A DNA stretch of 64,000 bases from Candidatus Bathyarchaeota archaeon. GTDB taxonomy: Archaea; Thermoproteota; Bathyarchaeia; Bathyarchaeales; Bathycorpusculaceae. The number at the start of each line of letters is the position of its first letter. Position 1 is the first letter of the stretch. The notes below the pieces were generated by a model. The model saw only the letters and a list, made by a program, of their open reading frames with translations. It searched no databases and was not told where the DNA came from. The position numbers were made by a program, and so were the translations under genes. Below are positions 25,449 through 35,189 of this stretch, piece after piece. The stretch spans positions 62,001-126,000 of the forward strand of contig JAGTQX010000014.1 in NCBI GenBank assembly GCA_018396675.1, read 5' to 3'.

Positions 25449-27161
25449 TTAGGCTAGTTTCTGGTTTAAGTCTTCAAACTCCTTATCTGAAAGCCACCCT
25501 TCTTCTTTAAGTTTCTTTAACCCCTTCAGTATATGGTCTCGAGCAGACTCTTTTCTAAACACGTCAGCTTTCTCTCCAGCCTCGTATATTTCCCTTGCAA
25601 AAGCCGCGTCCCTCTCCATCAATGTAGGAAGCTTATCCAGAAGTGATGATAACACTTTGAACCTTGGGGTCAAAAGTTGCTTGATTTTGGTTCTACCAAG
25701 CGCGCTCTTGAGTCGTGCCGTTAAACCTACACTGTTTGCAACGGATGGAGAAAACACTACACTACGCTTTTTTGTTTCCGCTTGATAACAAGCAATGTAA
25801 AATGGCACGTAAACTATGTTTAAACGCTTATGTTTCTGTGGAATGCCCAGTTTCTGGAAGCCAGCTAAATCGGTTTCCCTCATCTTTATGATATTGCCTA
25901 ATTGCTGAATTATATTTGCGGTTAGGCTTTCTAACTTTCCAATTTCCTGCATATAAACCTGAATTTTGGCGTCTCGCGACGCTTCAAGCTCAAGCAAATC
26001 TTGCCTAGCTTCTTTTATTCGTGATTCCCAGTTAGATCTAAGCCGGAAAGTTTCAGCTGAATGATTTTCCTCGTTTTCCTTAATTTTATCCTCGACTTCT
26101 TCAAGTCTTTTTTCAATCTCTGAAAGCTCCTTTTTGGTTTCGCCAATTTTTTCTTTCCACTTCTTTTCTCCAATACTGTCCTTGTTTGCAGCACAAGATT
26201 TTGCTTCAATATCATATTTTTCGATTTTTTGAAGCATTTCATCTTTTGTTTTTTCAAGTTTAACTTTTTCCTTCTGCAGCGGCATAAGTTCTTTTTCGAA
26301 AGCTTTTGTTAGTTTGACTCTCTGCTCGTCGTACTCTTCGTTTATTTTGCTTATTTTCTGTGTAACCACTTCTTCTTCCTTTCTGATTTTTTCTTCAAAC
26401 TCCTCCTTGATGGTTTTTATTTCTCCGCGAATTTCCTTCACGAAGCTTCTTGTTGTTCTGTTCAAGAGCTTCATGCTTTCGTTGAGGTTGTTGATTTCAG
26501 CTTCAAAGCTGGATTTCAGTTTTTCAAGCTCTTCAATAGTTGAGACCACCGCAGATTCATCCATCAAAGGATCAAGCAGAACGGTCTCTGTTTTGCCTGT
26601 TTCTGCTTGTCTTGCTTCTGAAACGTATTGGTCGAATTCATTCAAAAACGTGAAGTCAGCTATTAGAGCTTCCAGCACGAGGGTTTTATCATTGCTGGAC
26701 GCTTGAAAATAGTTCACATTGTCTGATAGAAAAGCCACATAAGTTTCCATAGATTTTATGCTTCTGTAAGCGTTTTCAACAAATGCTTTAACGTCTGGAA
26801 CAAGTTTGTATGTTATCGTGTGAGTTGACTGCTTGAGTCCGTCGAAGATTAGGTTCAGTTCGTTCCAAGCCGCGAGCCAGAAGGGATAATAGAGTTTGGT
26901 TAAGAAGACTATTGTTTCTTCAGGCTTCTTTAATATTAGGCCGCTGCCTTTCTCTCGCTCTGTCTCGGTTAGGCAATAAATGGCAGCTTTTTCCATATCT
27001 TCAGTAAATGGCTCTTTTCGATTCTCAGATAAAACTGAAAATGGAAGGAATAGATTAGCCGCTTTTTGTGACAATTCTTCACCTTTATTAGATTCTAAAT
27101 ATGTTAACTTAAATATCTTGCCACAACCAGCACCAACCACGCTTATAAATGTTGGAAACAT
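25449..27161 (-). CDS. Large coiled-coil protein of unknown function
   Basis: 570 aa. The N-terminal ~180 residues form a globular domain (motifs LTKLYYPFWLAAWNELNLIFDGL, ETYVAFLSDNVNYFQ); residues ~215-415 are an almost uninterrupted charged coiled coil; residues ~420-480 form a second globular part (LNIVYVPFYIACYQ), and the C-terminus ends in a SHOCT-like helix pair (HILKGLKKLKEEGWLSDKEF). There is no P-loop, so it is not an SMC or Rad50 ATPase. No signal peptide is clear. It is convergent with ppa, 15 bp apart. I do not recognise the family; a structural or scaffold role is plausible. Confidence 0.75.
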   Translation of the reverse strand: MFPTFISVVGAGCGKIFKLTYLESNKGEELSQKAANLFLPFSVLSENRKEPFTEDMEKAAIYCLTETEREKGSGLILKKPEETIVFLTKLYYPFWLAAWNELNLIFDGLKQSTHTITYKLVPDVKAFVENAYRSIKSMETYVAFLSDNVNYFQASSNDKTLVLEALIADFTFLNEFDQYVSEARQAETGKTETVLLDPLMDESAVVSTIEELEKLKSSFEAEINNLNESMKLLNRTTRSFVKEIRGEIKTIKEEFEEKIRKEEEVVTQKISKINEEYDEQRVKLTKAFEKELMPLQKEKVKLEKTKDEMLQKIEKYDIEAKSCAANKDSIGEKKWKEKIGETKKELSEIEKRLEEVEDKIKENEENHSAETFRLRSNWESRIKEARQDLLELEASRDAKIQVYMQEIGKLESLTANIIQQLGNIIKMRETDLAGFQKLGIPQKHKRLNIVYVPFYIACYQAETKKRSVVFSPSVANSVGLTARLKSALGRTKIKQLLTPRFKVLSSLLDKLPTLMERDAAFAREIYEAGEKADVFRKESARDHILKGLKKLKEEGWLSDKEFEDLNQKLA

Positions 27162-27187
27162 TAAGATTTTTTAAGAAAAAATCAGCG

Positions 27188-28411
27188 TTATTTTCTTTTT
27201 TTCCGTTTAAATAACAGTATTCCTACTGTGGCAATTATTGCGGTTGTAAGAATTACCAGAACTACAATGTTCACGTAGATGGGGGATAACTCTGCGAAAA
27301 AAGCGTTTTCAGCAGCGTATTGCATTGGTAATGTTGCCAGTACAGCGGCTGCCAAACCTCTTGTGAGAAGAAAGCTCATGATTGGGCGTTCTTTAACAAG
27401 TTCGGTGCAGCGTGCAGTTGCGATTTTTACGGCACCGAACCTTGTCAGCAGTAATATAAGCGAAAGAATAACTCCGATGAGGACTGTTTTGATTTCGCCT
27501 ATTGAAATTATTAAGCCTATGTAAACAAAAAAGAAAGTTCTTAACAGAAAAGCTATTTCAGACTCGAACCTTTTTAGTCCAGCGTCGATAACAGTTCCTG
27601 TTGCCTTATCCATTCTAAGTATTTTATAGATTTCTTTTTCGTTACCTAGAACTATGCCAAACAACAGGGAGCAAAGCGAGCCGCTGCCGCCGAGGAATTC
27701 GGAAATGGCATAAGCCAAGAGAACAACAGCTAAAGTTAGCATATAAGCGTAAGGCGCTTTAGCAATTCTTTTGAGAACGCTTAGCCATAAAAGCCCGAAG
27801 ATGAGCCCAAGAACTATTCCTGTTGAGAACCTGCTTGCTATAGACTGCCCAACAGTTACTGGTTCGACAGCTCCCTTAAGTATCACCTCGATTATTACAA
27901 GAGAAAAAACTATGCAGAGTATGTCGGTGATCGCAGATTCCAAGCTTAGGATAGTTGCACATTTTTCGCTAACTCCTATTTTTGACGAAAGCGAAATTAC
28001 TACGATGCTGCTGCTTCCACCTAAAATTGTTCCAAACAATGCAGAATAAAGAATTGGCGCTTCTGGAATTACCACATAAGCCATGAACAATGTTGTTGCA
28101 ATAGTGCTAATTCCAAAACCTACAAGAGCAAGGACAGCGGCTCTTGGGCTTTCTGCAAATACACGGTAAATGTTCATAGCCATTCCACCATCGAATAGTA
28201 TAAACACAAGTGCTAAGGCGGCTAGGTAAGGTGCCAAAGGCATTATTGAAGCGGCATCCACCATACCAAAAAAAGGTCCTATGATTATTCCCAACGCTAT
28301 AAGCAGTATCATGTCAGGAAAACCGGTGCGTTCAAAAAGATAATTTCCTAAGAAACCTATCACTATTATTGCGCCAGCCAATATTAGTGCAAGTGTGACT
28401 GGATCTAACAT
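27188..28411 (-). CDS. Cation/proton antiporter, CPA family (NhaP/KefB-like)
   Basis: 407-aa membrane protein with about twelve hydrophobic helices. FPDMILLIALGIIIGPFFG, FILFDGGMAMN and FGTILGGSSSIVVISL, followed by LESAITDILCIVFSLVIIE (the Asp-containing ion-binding helix pair), are diagnostic for CPA1/CPA2 Na+(K+)/H+ exchangers. No TrkA-N/RCK domain follows; the protein ends in a short basic tail. Probably pH or sodium homeostasis. Confidence 0.9.
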   Translation of the reverse strand: MLDPVTLALILAGAIIVIGFLGNYLFERTGFPDMILLIALGIIIGPFFGMVDAASIMPLAPYLAALALVFILFDGGMAMNIYRVFAESPRAAVLALVGFGISTIATTLFMAYVVIPEAPILYSALFGTILGGSSSIVVISLSSKIGVSEKCATILSLESAITDILCIVFSLVIIEVILKGAVEPVTVGQSIASRFSTGIVLGLIFGLLWLSVLKRIAKAPYAYMLTLAVVLLAYAISEFLGGSGSLCSLLFGIVLGNEKEIYKILRMDKATGTVIDAGLKRFESEIAFLLRTFFFVYIGLIISIGEIKTVLIGVILSLILLLTRFGAVKIATARCTELVKERPIMSFLLTRGLAAAVLATLPMQYAAENAFFAELSPIYVNIVVLVILTTAIIATVGILLFKRKKRK

Positions 28412-28593
28412 TTCAGAGCACTTTCCATAATTGTTGTGGTAATGCTTAAAATATTTTGTCTAAAATTAAAGGCGCGTCTAACGGGTTGTATGTAGCAAAA
28501 AAAATAAAAGCACTTGTGCGCGCAGGATGGTGGAATGGCGTTAAACATTCACATGCATAACATTTCAAGCAATAATAACCGCATAAAACTATT

Positions 28594-29199
28594 TCACCAT
28601 GTTTCATCCACTTTAAGATGCGTTAAGTACCCTGCTAAACCATAAAATGGAAAGACAAGAATTTCAATCAAGTTTCCCATTTCTATCGGAATTTTTACAA
28701 AAGCAAAAAAGCTAACAGTTAAAAGGAAAGTGCCGTAAACTGTCAGAGACTTAAAATTGTGGTAAGTTTCAGCGGTTCTCCAGTTTAAGCGTATCCCGGA
28801 GAAAAGTACCCACACCAGCAATGGTGCAAGCAGCAATATAATATACTTTTTGTACCATGGAAGATCTCTAGCTTCACTGCTTTTATTTTTCTTTCGATAG
28901 ATGGAGGGCAGGTCTGGAAGGAAATTGCTGTAGAAGTAAACTGCCAATCCCCAAAGCATAGAGTCCAAGGTGTTCTCTCTGAAAAAGAAAAACATACAAA
29001 ACAGGTAGACAAGACTCAAAGGCAAGATTATCCATCTGAAAACTTTTATTGCCATATGGACGTGTTCCGCGGTTTCTTCTTCCATTCGCCAAACTGGAAA
29101 TTTGGATTTAATCTTCCGATTAATGCTCTTAAACGAATGAAGCACAAAATTGAAAAACGCGTGATAAAACGTTGCTAAAAGCTTTCTTATTCGTGACAT
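28594..29199 (-). CDS. Multi-pass membrane protein, unknown
   Basis: 201 aa with an amphipathic basic N-terminus (~40 residues) and four or five hydrophobic helices. FLPDLPSIYRKK and a C-terminal GLAGYLTHLKVDETW recall the membrane metal-dependent hydrolase (YdjM-like) pattern, but the match is weak. It begins 7 bp after the nreA stop on the same strand, so it is probably co-transcribed. Confidence 0.6.
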   Translation of the reverse strand: MSRIRKLLATFYHAFFNFVLHSFKSINRKIKSKFPVWRMEEETAEHVHMAIKVFRWIILPLSLVYLFCMFFFFRENTLDSMLWGLAVYFYSNFLPDLPSIYRKKNKSSEARDLPWYKKYIILLLAPLLVWVLFSGIRLNWRTAETYHNFKSLTVYGTFLLTVSFFAFVKIPIEMGNLIEILVFPFYGLAGYLTHLKVDETW

Positions 29200-29205
29200 G
29201 GCCGC

Positions 29206-30609
29206 TTATGCCTTTTCAACTTTTTCAATAAAATCGGTTATTCTCTTCTGGAAAAGCGCACTTTTCAATAGTTCACTTCGCATTATCCACCGTCGAATTG
29301 GAATCCGGAACCTTCCAGAAACAAATTCCAGAACTTCACCCAAACTTCTGAATACATGAGGTTTCTGACGCATGGCATTTCTAACGTTTTCCCGCACTTG
29401 CCAAACGCCCATAGGCATTATGTAGCCCGGATGCGCTTCGCGAAGAACTATGACGGTGGCTTGCCTCTGTTCTTTGACGAGTTGTTCGCAGACAGCTAGG
29501 CGCGCGGCGTAGTAGCATCCGCCAATTTCCGCGTAGGTTGTTCGTCCATCATAGCCTTCCCAGTCAGAGTACATTACAACACTTCTACCATTTGGGTTCC
29601 AAACAGTGCCCGGATACCAGGCTTCTATAGCTTCGTAGCTCCACTTGCCGGGAATCATCAAAACCTCAAAAATGTTGTCCAAGTAGCGTGATTCATAAAC
29701 ACGGAAGTCACTTATTTCAGGAAAAGTCTTAACCTTCTCTATAAGCTCTTTTGAAACTATGCTGTCCACGGCGGTTATGCTCCAACGTGTGGGCACAAGT
29801 CGACGGTTTTTTTCCAGACCAAAGGCACCGACACTAAAAGCTCGTTGAATCTTTGTTACTAACACGCCTTTGCGGTAAAGCTCCAAAACGGCTTCGGTGG
29901 CCTTCAAATCCGCGTCGTAATATGCTTTTTCAACATGCTGATCCCAGCGTGTGTTCCCAACACGTAAATCGCGTATGGGCGCGGAAGGCCCGAAGGGCTG
30001 AACTTCGTCGTCCAAAACTAGGAAACCTCTAGGCTTCTTTTTTAAAAGAAGCTCAACATCTACTGGTTTAACAGCCAAAGCGAGCTCCCGCGTTTTCTCA
30101 ATAATTTTTCCTGCCTCCAGAAACTTTTGCACGTGCACCCGATGCTTGCCGCGGATAAGCATGGAACGGAAACTAACAATCTCGTCGATAGGTTTGCCGA
30201 ACCAGTACTCTGGCAAATCATAAACACTCGTGTCTTCAGTGACTGGCGGAACAAGCGGACCCGCATAAACATATGGATAGCCTATTCGGCCAACGAAAAC
30301 GCTTGGTGGAGAAGCCCCCGCAATATCCTCGCTCTGCATAAGCGGGACGCTTTTCAAGAAAAAGTTCGCCTTCACAATTATAGGACAACGGGTTTTGCCG
30401 CAGAGAAAACGCGAGCCCTTGCAGACAACGCATAAACTGCCGTCCGAAGCCTTAACGGCAATTTGGCTTTCATCATAATTCACGTCAGAACCAAAACCAG
30501 AATCCTTCAGAACGTCAAGTAACCAAACTTTCGGAGAAACCCTATTTCCACGTCTAAATGAAAGACTCAAATTCGCTCCAAAAAATGTTAGAACACACCT
30601 CGCACTCAT
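29206..30609 (-). CDS. nreA: Nre-family DNA repair protein
   Basis: About 467 aa. The N-terminal zinc finger is CVVCKGSRFLCGKTRCP, followed by FVGRIGYPYVYAGPLVPP and IRGKHRV, all NreA/NreB marks. The extreme C-terminus has a PCNA-interacting peptide, QKRITDFIEK (Q-x-x-I-x-x-F). In Haloferax, NreA and NreB act in repair of mitomycin C damage with PCNA. ATG 30609 is chosen; an earlier TTG at 30639 would abut the tRNA-Asp gene 3 bp away. Confidence 0.93.
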   Translation of the reverse strand: MSARCVLTFFGANLSLSFRRGNRVSPKVWLLDVLKDSGFGSDVNYDESQIAVKASDGSLCVVCKGSRFLCGKTRCPIIVKANFFLKSVPLMQSEDIAGASPPSVFVGRIGYPYVYAGPLVPPVTEDTSVYDLPEYWFGKPIDEIVSFRSMLIRGKHRVHVQKFLEAGKIIEKTRELALAVKPVDVELLLKKKPRGFLVLDDEVQPFGPSAPIRDLRVGNTRWDQHVEKAYYDADLKATEAVLELYRKGVLVTKIQRAFSVGAFGLEKNRRLVPTRWSITAVDSIVSKELIEKVKTFPEISDFRVYESRYLDNIFEVLMIPGKWSYEAIEAWYPGTVWNPNGRSVVMYSDWEGYDGRTTYAEIGGCYYAARLAVCEQLVKEQRQATVIVLREAHPGYIMPMGVWQVRENVRNAMRQKPHVFRSLGEVLEFVSGRFRIPIRRWIMRSELLKSALFQKRITDFIEKVEKA

Positions 30610-30641
30610 ATGCTTTTTCAAAAAACTGGCAAACAACAAAG

Positions 30642-30719
30642 TGGCGCCCTGGCCGGGATTTGAACCCGGGTCCAGCGGGCGACAGCCGCTTATACTAGAC
30701 CGGACTATACTACCAGGGC
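30642..30719 (-). tRNA. tRNA-Asp (GTC anticodon)
   Basis: Minus strand: acceptor stem GCCCTGG pairs with CCAGGGC, discriminator G, and CCA is encoded. The anticodon arm AGCGG/CCGCT is perfect with loop CTGTCGC, giving anticodon GTC. The T-arm is CCGGG TTCAAAT CCCGG. No intron. It lies between nreA and a metallopeptidase-like gene. Confidence 0.95.
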
Positions 30720-30854
30720 TTTTCGATTTGTGTAAATGTGCAAGAAAAATAGAGAAAAACGTTTCGGTTAATTAAGCTTTTGAAATTCTAAAATTCTGTG
30801 CTTGGCTGTTTCATGGCAAAGGTTATTTTTGGCAAGCGTTTAGGTGGTTAAGCG

Positions 30855-31256
30855 ATGCTTATGCCGATAAAATATGTTGAAGCTGTTGACTTGAAGAGGC
30901 GGGTTGAAGAAATTCTTGAAAACTTGGGCTTGTTTCATATAGTGCCACAGTTTGTTTTCTGTGTCAGAAGCAAAGGCTCCAAATCAAAGCGTACAATTGC
31001 GCGCATTCACGGTTTAGGGAAAATTTGGCAAGAAACTCTCAATCTTCCGCCTTCATACATAATAGAATTTATTTCTGAACGTTATGACAAGCTGTCTGAA
31101 GAAGAAAAAGAGAAAACCATAATCCATGAACTGCTACATATTCCACACGGGTTTTCAGGAGGCTTTAGACCACACAAGGGTTATGTAAGCCGCGAAAAAG
31201 TGGAGCAACTTTACAGAAAGCTAAAACAGAACAGAAAAGAACAAAAGACATGGTGA
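30855..31256 (+). CDS. Putative zinc metallopeptidase (phage-type HExxH)
   Basis: 133 aa with an intact zinc motif IHELLHIP (HExxH) at ~94-101 and a further His in FRPHKGYVS as likely third ligand. The N-terminal part (QFVFCVRSKGSKSKRTIARIHGLGKIW) resembles the predicted single-domain metallopeptidases annotated in phages and archaea. Start ATG with GGTGGT 7 nt upstream. It is 81 bp before the topoisomerase gene. Substrate unknown. Confidence 0.75.
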   Translation: MLMPIKYVEAVDLKRRVEEILENLGLFHIVPQFVFCVRSKGSKSKRTIARIHGLGKIWQETLNLPPSYIIEFISERYDKLSEEEKEKTIIHELLHIPHGFSGGFRPHKGYVSREKVEQLYRKLKQNRKEQKTW

Positions 31257-31337
31257 AAATTTTTAAGCAACCGAGAGATTGAAAAAGAAAGCTTATCCAG
31301 CGCGGGATGCACTACGGCAAAACATCAACTAAAAAGC

Positions 31338-32954
31338 TTGTGGCATAACGGCGTTTACATTCCACCATACGATTACAAAGGGTTATCCATAAGAATCAAC
31401 GGAAAACAGATAAAACTCAGCCCAAAAACCGAGCAGATGGCTATCGCCTTCATTAAAAAAATGGAATCAGCATCACCGCCAGACAAAGTTTTTTATCACA
31501 ACTTTATGCAAGATTTTCTGCAGTGGTTACAAAAAGAAAACACAAATTCAGATTTTCTAGAAGCTTTCCGTGTTGAGCATTTAAAGGAAGTTGAAGCAAA
31601 CGATTTCAATCTTCAAACTCTTGTTAATTCGAAGATTGATTTTTCAGAAGTTTCAGCTTATTTGGCGAAGGAGAAACTTTGGAAGCAGAATTTGACGAAA
31701 AAAGAGAAGAAAAAGCTTGCGAAACAAAGGAAAACTCAAAGGGAAGCGTTAAAGAAAAAGTTCGGCTACGCAATCGTAAATGGTAAGCGTATAGAAATAG
31801 CCAACTGGACAGCGGAACCATCATGCTTGTTTATGGGAAGAGGAGAACATCCCAAAAGAGGTAAGTGGAAAGAAGGCCCAAAAGAAGAAGACATAACATT
31901 GAATCTTTCGCCGGATGCGCCTAGACCGCCGGGAAAATGGCGAGATATTGTTTGGGAGCCGGATAAGCTGTATATCGCAAAATGGCAGGATAAACTTACT
32001 GGCAAGATTAAATACGTCTGGTTTTCTGATTCCGCATTTCTAAAGCAGAAACGTGAATATGAAAAGTTCAGGAAAGCCGAAAAGCTTGGCGGCTTAATTC
32101 CGAAAATTGAAGAGCATATAATGAAAAATCTAGAAGCGGAAGACGAGGAAAGACGAAAAATAGCAACAGTTTGCTGGCTGATTTTAGCATTAAACATGAG
32201 AGTCGGCGACGAAAAAGACCCAGGAGAAGCAGACACCGTAGGCGCAATAACCTTAAGACCAGAGCACATCCACGTAGAAGGCGACGTTTTACATTTTGAT
32301 TTTTTGGGAAAAGACTGCGTGAGGTGGGAAAAATCCGTTAAAGCACCTCAAAACGTTATAAAAAACATCATGCAATGCGCCGAAACATGCAAAGAATACC
32401 TTTTTGAGGGAATAAACTCCAAAAAAGTTTCCAGATTCTTATCCGAGAAAATGAAAGGGTTAACAGCCAAAGTTTTCAGAACATGGAGAACAACAGACGC
32501 TGTGCGACAGTATCTGGAAAAATGCGACGTGAAAAGGGAAGACACTGAACATTTTAAGCAGTTTCACGCCAAAATGGCGAACCTTGAAGGCGCCAAAATA
32601 GCTAACCATAAAAGGAAAGTTCCGGCAAACTTTGAAGATAGGTTGGCAAAAAAAGAAGAACGCCTGAAAGAGTTAATGCGTCAGTTAACGGAAAAACAGG
32701 CGGAAGGCAAAAAGACAGAGACTATTTTATCTCGAATTGAGAAGACAAGGCTTGACATAGCTTTAATGAAGGAAACCAAAGAATGGAATTTGGGAACTTC
32801 GCTTAAATCTTACATTGACCCGAGAGTATATGCCCAATGGGCTGCAAAAGTTGACTTTAACATAGCAAAACTATATCCCAAAACTTTAAGGAAAAAGTAT
32901 AAGTGGGCCTTAAAGAAGCTTTTGAAAGTCTACGGCATTAAAGAAAACAGCTAA
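31338..32954 (+). CDS. Eukaryote-type DNA topoisomerase IB
   Basis: 538-aa type IB topoisomerase that relaxes DNA through a 3'-phosphotyrosyl link. The whole catalytic set can be read against the human enzyme: Arg in LNMRVGDEKDPGEADTVG, Lys in FDFLGKDCVRW, Arg in FRTWRTTDAV, His in IANHKRKVP, and the active Tyr in LKSYIDPRVYAQW. A coiled linker (~410-450) separates the last His from the Tyr. The N-terminal cap starts at WHNGVYIPPYDY. TTG 31338 is the only canonical in-frame start after the upstream stop; no SD is evident, so the start is tentative. Confidence 0.95.
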   Translation: MWHNGVYIPPYDYKGLSIRINGKQIKLSPKTEQMAIAFIKKMESASPPDKVFYHNFMQDFLQWLQKENTNSDFLEAFRVEHLKEVEANDFNLQTLVNSKIDFSEVSAYLAKEKLWKQNLTKKEKKKLAKQRKTQREALKKKFGYAIVNGKRIEIANWTAEPSCLFMGRGEHPKRGKWKEGPKEEDITLNLSPDAPRPPGKWRDIVWEPDKLYIAKWQDKLTGKIKYVWFSDSAFLKQKREYEKFRKAEKLGGLIPKIEEHIMKNLEAEDEERRKIATVCWLILALNMRVGDEKDPGEADTVGAITLRPEHIHVEGDVLHFDFLGKDCVRWEKSVKAPQNVIKNIMQCAETCKEYLFEGINSKKVSRFLSEKMKGLTAKVFRTWRTTDAVRQYLEKCDVKREDTEHFKQFHAKMANLEGAKIANHKRKVPANFEDRLAKKEERLKELMRQLTEKQAEGKKTETILSRIEKTRLDIALMKETKEWNLGTSLKSYIDPRVYAQWAAKVDFNIAKLYPKTLRKKYKWALKKLLKVYGIKENS

Positions 32955-33141
32955 CATCAAGAAAACAAAAGTGTGAAAACCTTTTTTCAATATCTCCCGT
33001 TTTCTTTTATTTGCGGCAGTTAATGGGAGTGCATTCAAAACACTTTTCTTGTTATAAGACCCTTGATACTATGTGTGTTAGCGGTTGAGAATCTTCCATA
33101 AATTTTAAGAATTGTTGTATCTAATCATGTAGCGATGTAGA

Positions 33142-35093
33142 ATGAAGATAAAAACTGCTTTAGTAATAGTGCTCATGGCATTATTGGCTGGATTTTCAAC
33201 GTTGCTAACAAATATCAAGCAAGTTAAAGCAACTGACGGTTTCGGTTACATATATATTAGAGCGGATGGAAACGTTGATCCGTCGGATGCGCCAATTCAA
33301 AAGACGCTAAAAACGTAACTTACTCTCTAACAGCAGATATTGCTAACAGAACTATTATCATAGAAAGGAACAACATTGTGCTTGATGGTAATAATTTTAA
33401 AATCTTCGGACCTGAAGAGTATGGACGTTTTGGAGTAAACATAACAAATGGGAATAATGTTACTGTTAAAAATATTGTTGTTGAAAAATTTTACATAGGC
33501 ATATATGTAGATTCTTCAACTAAGATAACAATTACTGGAAACAATGCCTCAAATAACAAGGTCTCTTATGTAATAATGGATCCTGACCCTGAAATTTTTT
33601 GGGACGGATCTGGAATCGCGGTTTATAATTCAAATGAAACCATTATCTTCAACAATACCCTCTCAAATAACCTACATGGAATTGAAATCGGCAAGTCTAA
33701 TGGCACACGCATAGACAGCAATAACATTTATGACAACAAACAATATGAACCGCCAACGCTATACGGCTGGGGCGTTTACATCCATGGATCAAAAAATGTC
33801 ATAGCCGTAAATAATGTAGTGTTAAACAACGGTGCATACGGAATATTTAGCACTTCATCTTCTGGGGCATACAGTTCAGAAAATGTCACTATCAGTAACA
33901 ACACTATTGAGGAGCATACTTATGGAGTTTACGCTGTGAGTTATAGCAGCAGTGTGTACCTCCGCAATTATGTAATCGCCAACAATTCGATTTCTTCAAA
34001 CACCTATGGAGTTTACGACGCGAATTCTCAAAACCAAACAATTGTAAACAATAAAGTTTCCGCTAATTCTTGTGGAATCTGCCTTCGGAGTTCTATGCAA
34101 AATACGGTTTCTAATAATATTCTTTACAAAAATGCTGAAGGAATAGCTCTTGAAAGTTATACGAATCATAGCGAGATTCTTTTCAATACTGTTTTAAACA
34201 GTTCTTCCTTTGGCATATACGTTAGAAGCAATTCTCATAATAATCTAGTTATTGGCAACATTGTTTCAAACAACTCTCGAGGAATTCGGTTTACAGAATC
34301 AAACAATAACGTTATCTTTGGCAACATTATTTCGTCAAACAAAAACGATGGCTTAATTATATACTATTACTCTTCCAATAACAAGGTTTCAAATAACAAC
34401 ATCACCCTAAACGCCATAGGAATAACCATAACCTACGACTGCTATAATAACCGGATTTTTCACAACAATTTTGTCGACAATATGCAACATGTTCTTACGG
34501 ATGTGAATAGCACATGGGATAACGGTTATCCGTCAGGCGGAAATTACTGGAGCAACTACACTGGCGTAGACAAGTTCAGCGGATTCTACCAAAACGAAAC
34601 TGGAGATGATGGAATAGGCGACACCGCACATAGCATCAACATGAATAATGCAGATGCCTATCCCCTTATGGCGCATGTAAACACTTTTAACGCTGGAACA
34701 TGGGATGCAGAAAGCCGCTATGTTGAAGTGATAACCAACTCAACGGTTTCAAACTTCAAGATAGACATCATAGAAAAAGTGATAAGCTTTAATGTTACTG
34801 GCGAAGAAGGTTTGGGCATCTGCAGAATCATTATACCAAACACCATCGCCAACACGTTGTGGCTTGGCAACTACACCGTGCTTGTTAATGGATTAGCAGT
34901 AGAGTTTAGAAACTGGACAGATGTGGAGAACATTTACATTTACTTCTCGTATCCGCATTCAGAACATGCAGTCACCATAATACCCGAATTTTCACCTAGC
35001 CCAACACTTTTAATTGCAATGCTAACCCTAACCGTCGCTGCAGCCTTAACCAAAAAGAACGCACGCAAAAACATCTTTCGACGAAAGCCCTAA
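33142..35093 (+). pseudogene. NosD-like beta-helix surface protein with a frameshift
   Basis: Starts at ATG 33142 with a signal peptide (MKIKTALVIVLMALLAGFS), then GYIYIRADGNVDPSDAPIQK and a stop at 33316-33318. After CAA at 33298-33300 the frame resumes one base off at GAC 33303, continuing DAKNVTYSLTADI and then ~15 parallel beta-helix repeats (SNN, GIY, NIVSNN patterns). The carbohydrate-binding/sugar-hydrolysis (CASH) type helix ends with an Ig-like region and a C-terminal anchor after IIPEFSPSP, reminiscent of PEF-CTERM sorting signals. Loss of one A from a run of five explains everything. It could be a true pseudogene, phase variation or an assembly error. Confidence 0.8.
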
Positions 35094-35189
35094 TGGCGAC
35101 TTTAAACAAATTCTCTCTTTTTTCTAAAACAGTTTTATCTCCCATAATGTTTCAGAAAGATTATTTTGCCATAATTTGCTTTACGAAGT

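Noticed and set aside
31766-32269. 167-codon frame antisense to topoisomerase IB
   Set aside because: Overlaps catalytic-domain coding sequence; Ser/Phe-rich shadow.
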